The notes beneath the pieces were generated by a model that did not search any database, had not been told where the DNA came from, and saw only the letters and a list, made by a program, of their open reading frames with translations. Made by a program: the position numbers and the translations under genes. 7,827 nt of DNA. It comes from an uncultured Clostridia bacterium (GTDB taxonomy: Bacteria; Bacillota; Clostridia; Christensenellales; Borkfalkiaceae). How positions within the stretch are numbered: the first letter of the stretch is position 1; each line of letters starts with the position of its first letter. Shown piece after piece: positions 1 to 5,660 of the stretch. The stretch lies in contig CALGVF010000387.1 in the NCBI GenBank assembly GCA_937920115.1, forward strand, positions 1-7,827. The letters run 5' to 3'.

Positions 1-12
1 GGGGTTATAAGT

Positions 13-396
13 ATGTTTAAAAACGCGTTTAGCGGAGCGGGTATGTCAAAATTGTTCTTTCTGTCTTTTATCGGCGTGCCGCTTTTAGGTGTCGGCGGGG
101 CGATTTTGGGTTTCGCTTATCAAAGAGAGGTTATGAATTATACGAAAAACGAAAGTATGCCCGTTATAAAAGAAGTTGTTAAGGAAGCCGTTGCGACTAT
201 GAATGACGTGGATAAAGAAGATGATTCCGAAAACGATAAAAGCGTAGCGGTATGCGAATGTGGTCAAGTGAACAAATCGGACAATAATTACTGCTCGAAA
301 TGCGGAAAACCTCTTCGTAAAACCTGTAAATTTTGCGGGGAAGAGGTAGGGACAGATGCAAAGTTTTGTCCGAAATGTGGCAAGCCTATTGAATAA
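13..396 (+). CDS. Membrane-anchored double zinc-ribbon protein (5' end uncertain)
   Basis: A 127-residue product if translated from 13. A hydrophobic, glycine-rich segment (about residues 14-35) looks like one membrane helix. An acidic linker (about 62-77) follows, then two zinc ribbons: Cys81/Cys83/Cys94/Cys97 (CxC...CxxC) and Cys105/Cys108/Cys119/Cys122 (CxxC...CxxC), the pattern of double-zinc-ribbon (DZR) domains. The likely role is a membrane-tethered metal-binding or protein-interaction module; no enzymatic motif is visible and the function is unknown. The start is uncertain. The frame has no stop back to base 1, so the gene may begin outside the window. A GGGG lies 8 nt before the ATG at 13. 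The ATG at 43 (Met11) has GGAG (34-37) 5 nt upstream and would give a typical MSK-plus-helix N-terminus. It is followed by its own terminator, so it is separate from the downstream operon. Confidence 0.72.
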   Translation: MFKNAFSGAGMSKLFFLSFIGVPLLGVGGAILGFAYQREVMNYTKNESMPVIKEVVKEAVATMNDVDKEDDSENDKSVAVCECGQVNKSDNNYCSKCGKPLRKTCKFCGEEVGTDAKFCPKCGKPIE

Positions 397-411
397 AAAT
401 ATAAATTGTTT

Positions 412-445
412 ATTATCCGAAAATGGATATCAATTATCCAAAATG
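412..445. repeat. Degenerate direct repeat with internal inverted repeat
   Basis: Two near-identical copies of ATTATCC(G)AAAATG lie at 412-425 and 433-445. They differ by one base and start 21 nt apart, about two helical turns. Between them TGGATA (424-429) is the inverted partner of TATCCA (435-440) with a 5-nt loop, and it can also pair with TATCC of the first copy. This could be a protein-binding site or chance in AT-rich DNA. No function can be assigned from the sequence. Confidence 0.3.
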
Positions 446-479
446 CAATAAATACGCATAAAACAGTAATAAAAATTAG

Positions 480-505
480 AAAAGCGTTCTTCGGAACGTT
501 TTTTT
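480..505 (+). terminator. Intrinsic terminator after the zinc-ribbon gene
   Basis: AAAAGCGTTC (480-489) pairs with GAACGTTTTT (494-503), including one G-T wobble, around the loop TTCG (490-493). This gives a C(UUCG)G tetraloop, an unusually stable RNA loop. The stem runs straight into a T tract of seven (499-505). It ends the transcript of the upstream gene and separates it from the promoter at 528-556. Confidence 0.85.
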
Positions 506-527
506 CTTGCGATATGTCGTTTTTCTC

Positions 528-556
528 TTGTAAATACTTAAATAATGTGATATAAT
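528..556 (+). promoter_or_regulatory. Sigma-A-like extended -10 promoter for the apeA-HD-pepT-dxs operon
   Basis: A -35 box TTGTAA (528-533, 4 of 6 consensus) is separated by 17 bp from a perfect -10 box TATAAT (551-556). The -10 is preceded by TGA (548-550), giving the extended TGnTATAAT form. Transcription would start near 563, about 26 nt before the ATG at 589. The GGAGG ribosome site (577-581) sits 7 nt before that ATG. No other promoter of this quality was seen before 5542, so it probably drives all four genes to 5479. Confidence 0.8.
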
Positions 557-588
557 TAAATTACAAAACTAAAATCGGAGGAACGGTT

Positions 589-1896
589 ATGAGTAAAGAT
601 AAAAAAACCGCAGGTCAGGAACTCGAAAAAGAATTGACGTACAAAAAACGTAACTTTTATGAAGTTTCCGACGATGAAAAGATAAAAAAGGCTTATGATT
701 ACGCCGAAAATTACAAAAAATTCATAGATGACTCGAAGACCGAGAGAGAAGCGGTCAGAACTTCCGCAAAACTTTGCGAGGCGAAAGGATATAAGGAATA
801 TCGTTTCGGAGATAAACTCGAAAAGGGCGGCAAATACTATTTCAATAACAGAAACAAGAGTTTCGTTGCGTTTAAAATAGGTTCCGAAAACGTATGCAAG
901 GACGGAATCAGGCTTCTCGCTTCGCATATCGACTCGCCGAGACTCGATATTAAGCAGAACCCGCTTTACGAAGATTCTTCCATGGCTTTTTTGAAAACGC
1001 ATTATTACGGCGGAATTAAAAAATATCAGTGGACGGCTATCCCGCTCGCTCTTCACGGAACGGTAGTTCTGAAAAACGGCAAGTCGGTAGATATCGCTAT
1101 CGGCGATAACGACGGCGACCCCGTATTCTATGTAAACGATTTGCTTCCGCACCTTTCGAGAGAGCAGGTGACTAAACCTCTTTCGCAGGCGATAGACGGC
1201 GAAACGCTCAACGTTTTGGTAGGCGGTCTGCCGTTTAAAGACGACGAGGTAAAAGAGTCGATAAAACTCACCGTTTTAAACAAATTACGCGAAATGTACG
1301 GAATGGAAGAAAGCGACTTTTTAAGCGCCGAACTTTGCGTCGTCCCCGCATTTAAGGCTCGCGATATAGGCTTCGACAGGGCTCTCGTGGGCGGTTACGG
1401 ACACGACGACAGAGTTTGTTCTTATCCCGCTCTTACCGCTCTTTTGGACAGCGACGACGATAAACATACCGTCATGGTCGTTCTTGCAGATAAAGAGGAA
1501 ATCGGCAGCGAGGGCGTTTCGGGTATGCAGTGTAAGGTTTACGAGGATATTATCGATATTATTTCCGCGTATTTCGGCGTTCCCTCCGCTTTGACGAGGG
1601 CGAACAGCGTATGTCTTTCCGCGGACGTTACGGCGGGTTACGACCCGAATTTCGCAGGCGTATTCGAGAAGAAAAATTCAAGTCTCGTTTCCTACGGAAC
1701 TTCGATTTGCAAATTCACGGGTTCGGGCGGTAAAGGCGGTTCGAGCGACGCAAGCGCCGAACTTTGCGGCAGAATAAGAAAAATATTCGACGATAACGAC
1801 ATCGTGTGGCAGACTGCCGAACTCGGCAAAGTAGACGCGGGTGGCGGTGGAACGGTCGCTAAATACATAGCGAAACTCAACATAGATACGATATAG
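589..1896 (+). CDS. apeA: M18 family aminopeptidase, frameshifted near the C-terminus
   Basis: A metallo-exopeptidase of family M18 (aspartyl aminopeptidase-like), of the Clostridium/Thermotoga type. M18 enzymes are cytoplasmic, usually oligomeric, and remove N-terminal residues, often acidic ones, from peptides. Visible motifs: ASHIDSPRLD with zinc ligand His113; GGYGHDDR with Asp274; DKEEIGSEG with catalytic Glu303 and ligand Glu304; SADVTAGYDPN with Asp346; and the conserved GSGGKGGSSDASAE stretch (378-391). The region between about 120 and 265 corresponds to the family's inserted dimerisation domain. The start is fixed by GGAGG 7 nt upstream. The frame stops at TAG 1894-1896 (435 residues), but the family's C-terminal tail continues in another frame (1896-1991), so the gene carries a frameshift. 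Restored, it would be about 466-468 residues, the normal length. As read, the product lacks the last metal ligand and is probably inactive unless the shift is a sequence error. The symbol follows the M18 'aminopeptidase 1' naming. Confidence 0.9.
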   Translation: MSKDKKTAGQELEKELTYKKRNFYEVSDDEKIKKAYDYAENYKKFIDDSKTEREAVRTSAKLCEAKGYKEYRFGDKLEKGGKYYFNNRNKSFVAFKIGSENVCKDGIRLLASHIDSPRLDIKQNPLYEDSSMAFLKTHYYGGIKKYQWTAIPLALHGTVVLKNGKSVDIAIGDNDGDPVFYVNDLLPHLSREQVTKPLSQAIDGETLNVLVGGLPFKDDEVKESIKLTVLNKLREMYGMEESDFLSAELCVVPAFKARDIGFDRALVGGYGHDDRVCSYPALTALLDSDDDKHTVMVVLADKEEIGSEGVSGMQCKVYEDIIDIISAYFGVPSALTRANSVCLSADVTAGYDPNFAGVFEKKNSSLVSYGTSICKFTGSGGKGGSSDASAELCGRIRKIFDDNDIVWQTAELGKVDAGGGGTVAKYIAKLNIDTI

Positions 1897-1991
1897 GCGT
1901 CCCCGTAATTTCGATGCACGCTCCTTACGAAGTGATTTCCAAAGGAGATTTGTACAGCACTTACGAGGCGTTCTCCGCGTTTATAAAATAA
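1863..1991 (+). other. Out-of-frame C-terminal remnant of the M18 aminopeptidase
   Basis: In the third frame, open from 1863 (after TAA at 1860-1862) to the TAA at 1989-1991, the translation from 1890 reads DIGVPVISMHAPYEVISK followed by a tail ending SAFIK. This is the standard M18 C-terminus, in which the His of the SMH motif (codon 1917-1919) is the last zinc ligand. It follows directly from the NIDTI residues that end the main frame. The tail shows no further decay and ends 1 nt before the next gene's ATG, which is the expected natural end of the gene. It has no start codon or ribosome site of its own, so it is not an independent gene. Confidence 0.85.
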
Positions 1992-1992
1992 A

Positions 1993-2472
1993 ATGAAAAA
2001 AAACGAGATAGTCATAGACTATTCTCTTTTCGACGAACTGTTTGCGGAAATTTGTCTCACGGAAAACTATCAAAGTTTGAAGAATAATATCGCGCACGCC
2101 GACGTAACGACTTACGATCACAGCGTAAACGTTGCGAAGGCGTGTTACGAGTATGCGATAAGCCGCGGCGTAAAATGCGATTTGCGTTCGCTTACGAGGG
2201 CGGCTTTTTTGCACGATTATTACTTTTACGATTGGCATAAGATGCCCAAGTTTACCTTTCACGGCGTAAAACACGCGAAAACGGCTGCAAGGAACGCGGC
2301 GAGAGATTACGGGCTTACGCCGAAAGAGAGAAGAATAATCGAAAGTCACATGTATCCGCTGAACTTGTTTCACCCGCCTTTGAGCAAAGAGGCGAGAATA
2401 CTCATAAAAATGGACAGACAATGTACCATCGGCGAAATGAAGTCCGCTAAAAAGAAGAAAAAAACGGTATGA
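1993..2472 (+). CDS. HD-domain protein (putative metal-dependent phosphohydrolase)
   Basis: A 159-residue cytoplasmic protein with an HD-superfamily layout: His43 in YDHSVNVA, His74-Asp75 in FLHDYYFYDWH, His94 in GVKHAKTA, His119 in ESHMYPL and Asp141 in IKMDRQC. These match the metal-binding H...HD...H...H...D series of small HD hydrolases. The HDYYFYDWH and SHMYPL signatures resemble a family of uncharacterised Firmicutes HD proteins; the substrate is unknown. The C-terminus is a lysine run (KKKKK) encoded by an A-rich tract at 2450-2464. The ATG follows the restored apeA stop by 1 nt, and no Shine-Dalgarno is evident, so translation is probably coupled to apeA. The frameshift stop at 1894-1896 would leave about 97 nt between that stop and this ATG, which could weaken coupling. 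The gene overlaps pepT by 4 nt (ATGA). Confidence 0.83.
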   Translation: MKKNEIVIDYSLFDELFAEICLTENYQSLKNNIAHADVTTYDHSVNVAKACYEYAISRGVKCDLRSLTRAAFLHDYYFYDWHKMPKFTFHGVKHAKTAARNAARDYGLTPKERRIIESHMYPLNLFHPPLSKEARILIKMDRQCTIGEMKSAKKKKKTV

Positions 2473-3692
2473 CGGCAAAAGAAAGATTTTTAAAGTACGT
2501 AAAATTTGAAACCGCTTCCGACGAAAACTCGGCGACTTGTCCGAGTACGGCGGGGCAGAGGGTTCTTTTGGAATACCTCTATAACGAGTTGTTGTCGCTC
2601 GGAGCGAAAGCGAACATAGACGAAAACGGCTACGTTACGGGGCTTATTCCCGCCAACAAAGCGGGGCTTAAAAGAATATGTTTTATATCGCACGTCGATA
2701 CTTCCCCCGCGGTAAGCGGCAAAAACGTGAACCCGACGGAGGTATTGTACGAGGGCGGCGACGTCGTTTTAAAAAGCGGCGTAACTATTTCTTTAAAGGA
2801 TAACCCCGAACTCGAAAATTATAAAGGCAAAGAGCTAATCGTCACGGACGGAAACACCCTTTTGGGTGCAGACGACAAAGCGGGCGTTGCGGAAATAATG
2901 ACCGCTTGCGAGATTTTGCTTAAAAATCCGAACGTTGTCCATGGCGACGTGCTTGTCGCGTTCACTCCCGACGAAGAAATCGGCAGGGGAACGGACCTTT
3001 TCGACGTAAAAAAATTCGGAGCGGACTTCGGTTACACGATAGACGGCGGTGAACTCGGCGAAATAGAGTACGAAAATTTCAACGCGGCAAGCGGTAAGTT
3101 GACCGTAAACGGAGCGAGTATTCACCCCGGCAGTGCGAAGAACAAAATGAAAAACGCCATAGACCTTTTCGCGGAATTTCATTCCATGCTTCCCGAAAAT
3201 ATGAGACCAGTAAACACCGAGAATTACGAGGGCTTTTTCATGGCGAGCGAAATACGCGGCGGCGTGGAAAGCCTTACGGCAGACTATATAATTCGCGACC
3301 ACGACAAAACGAAGTTTGAAGCGAAAAAGGCGTTTTTTGCCAAAATCTGCGATTTTTTGAACGATAAATACGGAAAAGATACTTTTGTCTGCGAAATAAA
3401 AGACAGTTATTACAATATGGCGGAAATAATCAAATCGAATTTCCACCTTATCAAAAACGCCGAAAAAGCAATGACGGAATGCGGAATAATGCCGAAAATC
3501 GTTCCTATAAGGGGCGGTACGGACGGGGCGAGGTTGTCTTACGACGGTCTTCCTTGCCCGAATTTGTCTACGGGCGGCTTGAATTTCCACGGCAGAAAGG
3601 AGTTTATACCTTCTTTCACCCTCGATAAAATGACGGAGGTAATTCTCAAACTCGTAGAGATTTATTCCGATAAGGACGCTTCCGCCGAATGA
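2469..3692 (+). CDS. pepT: Peptidase T (tripeptide aminopeptidase), family M20B
   Basis: A 407-residue cytoplasmic di-zinc aminopeptidase that releases the N-terminal residue of tripeptides, the last steps of peptide use and protein turnover. The full M20B set is present: SHVDTSP with His75 and Asp77; LLGADDKAG with bridging Asp135; TPDEEIGRG with catalytic Glu169 and ligand Glu170; YTIDGGE with Asp192; and NFHGRKEF with His374. Spacing closely tracks enterobacterial PepT (about 408 residues), so the enzyme looks complete and active. The IHPGSAKNKM segment (218-227) and the PIRGGTDGARLS segment (346-357) are also typical of PepT. The start overlaps the HD gene stop in an ATGA. No good ribosome site is visible in the A-rich sequence before it, pointing to translational coupling. 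It overlaps dxs by 4 nt in the same way. Confidence 0.96.
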   Translation: MTAKERFLKYVKFETASDENSATCPSTAGQRVLLEYLYNELLSLGAKANIDENGYVTGLIPANKAGLKRICFISHVDTSPAVSGKNVNPTEVLYEGGDVVLKSGVTISLKDNPELENYKGKELIVTDGNTLLGADDKAGVAEIMTACEILLKNPNVVHGDVLVAFTPDEEIGRGTDLFDVKKFGADFGYTIDGGELGEIEYENFNAASGKLTVNGASIHPGSAKNKMKNAIDLFAEFHSMLPENMRPVNTENYEGFFMASEIRGGVESLTADYIIRDHDKTKFEAKKAFFAKICDFLNDKYGKDTFVCEIKDSYYNMAEIIKSNFHLIKNAEKAMTECGIMPKIVPIRGGTDGARLSYDGLPCPNLSTGGLNFHGRKEFIPSFTLDKMTEVILKLVEIYSDKDASAE

Positions 3693-5479
3693 TATTAGAG
3701 ACGCTGAAAACGCCCTCGGACGTAAAAAAACTATCCATAAAAGAACTCGAAACGCTATCCGAAGAAATCAGAACGAGAATAATAGAAGTCGTGAGGCAAA
3801 ACGGCGGGCATCTCGCTTCTAATTTAGGGGTCGTAGACCTTACGGTCGCCTTGTATTATTGTTTCGATTTTCCCGACGACAAACTCATTTTCGACGTCGG
3901 GCATCAGTGCTACGCTCACAAGATTTTAAGCGGAAGAAACGACAGGTTCGACACGATAAGGCAAGAAGGCGGAATAAGCGGCTTTCCCGACGTTTCGGAG
4001 AGCGAATACGACGCGTTCTGCGCGGGGCATGCGGGCAATTCCATATCCGCGAGTTTAGGGTATTGCACGGCAAGGGATAGTCTCGGTCAAAATTATTACG
4101 TTATAGACGTGGTAGGCGACGCGTCGCTTTTTAACGGCGAAAATTTAGAGGCGATTACCTCGTCGGAGAGAAAACCGAGGAAGTTTATCGTAATTCTCAA
4201 CGACAACGGAATGTCCATATCCGCTAATAACAACGGGCTGTATAAAATAATGTCCAACGTGACGACCAAAAGGTCTTACGGCAGGTTTATGGACTTCTTT
4301 TCGAGAACTATCGGCAATAGTTTTATAGGCAAGGGCTTAAAGCGTTTTAAACGGGCGATTAAGAGAAGTATAAACGGCTTATCCGTTATCGACTCTCTCG
4401 GCTTTAAGTATATAGGCGTATATAACGGACATAAGATGAGCGAACTCGTCAAAATTCTGAGAAAGATCAAAAATTCGGATAAGGGCGTTCTTCTTCATAT
4501 CAAGACCACGAAAGGCAAGGGCTTGGCGGACGCCGAGAATAACGCCGAGGTATACCACGGAGTCGGCAAAGACTTAAAGACGAGCGAAAACGCGTTCTCG
4601 TCGGGCGTCGGGAAAATACTTACGGACGCCGTAGAAAAAGACAAACGCATAACCGCGATATGCGCGGGAATGAGAGACGGTACGGGTCTTTCGGAATTTG
4701 CGAAAAAATATCCCCGAAATTTCTTCGACGTAGGAATTGCCGAAGAACACGCCGTGACGTTCGCCGCAGGGCAGGCGATGGGAGGTTTAAAGCCCGTAGT
4801 TTGCGTTTATTCGACCTTTTTACAACGCAGTTACGATCAGATTATGCAGGACGTGTGCTTGCAGAATTTGCCCGTAATTTTTATGATTGACAGGGCGGGT
4901 GCGGTCGGTAACGACGGAGCGACTCACCAAGGGCTTTACGATTTGACCTATCTGAGGTCTCTGCCGAATATGAGCGTATTCGCCGCCAAGGACGTTGAGG
5001 AACTCGAAGATATTTTCAAGTATTGCCTTTCGCTCGGCGTTCCCTGTTCGATAAGGTATCCGAGCGGCAGGGGAGACGAGGACGAAATTCACGTTCCGAT
5101 AGAAAAGTCTTTATGGGAATACGGCGAAACCGTGGAAGACAACGTTATTCTGTGCGTCGGAATGAGAGCGATAAAAATTGCGAGAAAAGCCGCCGAAATT
5201 TCGGGGAAATCGGTTTCGGTCGTTAATTGCAGAAGCGTGAAGCCGCTCGATAACGAGTATTTATCGAAACTTGCGGGTAAAAACGTTATAACCGTAGAGG
5301 AAAACGTGATAAGCGGCGGTTTCGGCAGCGCGGTTGCGGAATACTTTGCGAAAAATAACGTAAAATGCGACTTGAAAATATTTGCGTTTCCCGATAAATT
5401 CGTGAGACATTCGAGCGTGGACAGACAGATAGAAACGGCAGGTATCACCGCCGAAAACGTTGCGAAAGCGTTAAAATAA
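3689..5479 (+). CDS. dxs: 1-deoxy-D-xylulose-5-phosphate synthase (DXS), divergent
   Basis: A thiamine-diphosphate enzyme that condenses pyruvate and glyceraldehyde 3-phosphate into DXP, the first step of the MEP isoprenoid route; DXP also feeds thiamine and pyridoxal synthesis. At 596 residues it is slightly short (about 620 is usual). Seen in order: GGHLASNLG (His41), DVGHQCYAHKILSGR (69-83), GHAGNSIS (113-120), the cofactor-binding segment GDASLFNGE to LNDNGMSIS (Asp144, Asn173), HGVG (His290), FDVGIAEEHA with catalytic Glu352, YSTFLQR (Tyr374, Arg380), DRAG (Arg402), and GNDGATHQG (Asp409, His413). Several usually fixed positions differ: GDG is GDA, GHSSTSIS is GHAGNSIS, DGHD is NGHK, and RYPRG is RYPSG. 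It is the last gene of the operon, overlapping pepT by 4 nt. A weak AAGGA (3672-3676) lies 12 nt before the ATG. A strong terminator follows. DXS is the best call; a DXS paralogue with altered activity is possible. Confidence 0.9.
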   Translation: MILETLKTPSDVKKLSIKELETLSEEIRTRIIEVVRQNGGHLASNLGVVDLTVALYYCFDFPDDKLIFDVGHQCYAHKILSGRNDRFDTIRQEGGISGFPDVSESEYDAFCAGHAGNSISASLGYCTARDSLGQNYYVIDVVGDASLFNGENLEAITSSERKPRKFIVILNDNGMSISANNNGLYKIMSNVTTKRSYGRFMDFFSRTIGNSFIGKGLKRFKRAIKRSINGLSVIDSLGFKYIGVYNGHKMSELVKILRKIKNSDKGVLLHIKTTKGKGLADAENNAEVYHGVGKDLKTSENAFSSGVGKILTDAVEKDKRITAICAGMRDGTGLSEFAKKYPRNFFDVGIAEEHAVTFAAGQAMGGLKPVVCVYSTFLQRSYDQIMQDVCLQNLPVIFMIDRAGAVGNDGATHQGLYDLTYLRSLPNMSVFAAKDVEELEDIFKYCLSLGVPCSIRYPSGRGDEDEIHVPIEKSLWEYGETVEDNVILCVGMRAIKIARKAAEISGKSVSVVNCRSVKPLDNEYLSKLAGKNVITVEENVISGGFGSAVAEYFAKNNVKCDLKIFAFPDKFVRHSSVDRQIETAGITAENVAKALK

Positions 5480-5491
5480 CAAAATTTATAT

Positions 5492-5531
5492 CGGCATGTA
5501 TAAAAAATATTTTATATATGCCGTATTTTTT
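5492..5531 (+). terminator. Intrinsic terminator at the end of the dxs operon
   Basis: CGGCATGTATAAAA (5492-5505) pairs with TTTTATATATGCCG (5510-5523) with one G-T wobble, giving a 14-bp stem closed by a 4-nt AATA loop. TA and then six T residues (5526-5531) follow. It begins 13 nt after the dxs stop codon and precedes the next promoter by about 10 nt. Confidence 0.87.
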
Positions 5532-5541
5532 CGGAAAAAGA

Positions 5542-5570
5542 TTGACTTATTATAAATAATACTTTATAAT
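5542..5570 (+). promoter_or_regulatory. Near-consensus sigma-A promoter for rny
   Basis: TTGACT (5542-5547, 5 of 6 consensus) and a perfect TATAAT (5565-5570) are separated by exactly 17 bp. Transcription would start near 5577, leaving a leader of about 84 nt before the rny ATG. This is the strongest promoter in the window and implies that rny is transcribed independently of the upstream operon. Confidence 0.87.
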
Positions 5571-5588
5571 ATAATAAGTATAATGCTT

Positions 5589-5638
5589 GAAAATGCGTCA
5601 GTATTTTTTAGTTTTTACTCGGCGTGAGAAAATCACGC
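5589..5638 (+). promoter_or_regulatory. Two small hairpins in the rny leader
   Basis: Hairpin A pairs GAAAATGC (5589-5596) with GTATTTTT (5601-5608), including G-T pairs, around a GTCA loop. A T-rich stretch (TA then GTTTTT, to 5616) follows, so it resembles a weak terminator or attenuator. Hairpin B is a perfect 6-bp stem, GCGTGA (5622-5627) with TCACGC (5633-5638), around GAAAA. It lies about 12 nt upstream of the ribosome site GGGAGG (5650-5655). The hairpins are seen; a regulatory role, such as attenuation or self-cleavage control by RNase Y, is inference. Confidence 0.4.
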
Positions 5639-5660
5639 TTAATAATATCGGGAGGTAGAT

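Noticed and set aside
556..1152. Minus-strand open frame (198 codons) antisense to the M18 gene
   Set aside because: It covers the M18 N-terminal half and runs into the promoter. It has no domain and no promoter of its own.
1863..1896. Programmed -1 ribosomal frameshift site in the M18 gene
   Set aside because: The overlap of the two frames contains no slippery heptamer, and I see no strong stem-loop just downstream. A 1- or 4-nt deletion explains the shift better.
2450..2464. A-rich tract in the HD gene as a transcriptional or translational slippage site
   Set aside because: It encodes a plausible lysine-rich C-terminus, and the zero frame ends in the expected ATGA overlap with pepT, so no slippage needs to be assumed.
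2835..3590. Long open frame (251 codons) on the minus strand, antisense to pepT
   Set aside because: It lies wholly within the clearly identified pepT gene, has no recognisable domain, and follows from pepT's codon bias.
5577..5660. Known riboswitch class or T-box in the rny leader
   Set aside because: At about 84 nt it is short, and no recognisable aptamer or T-box core (such as TGGNACCGCG) is present.
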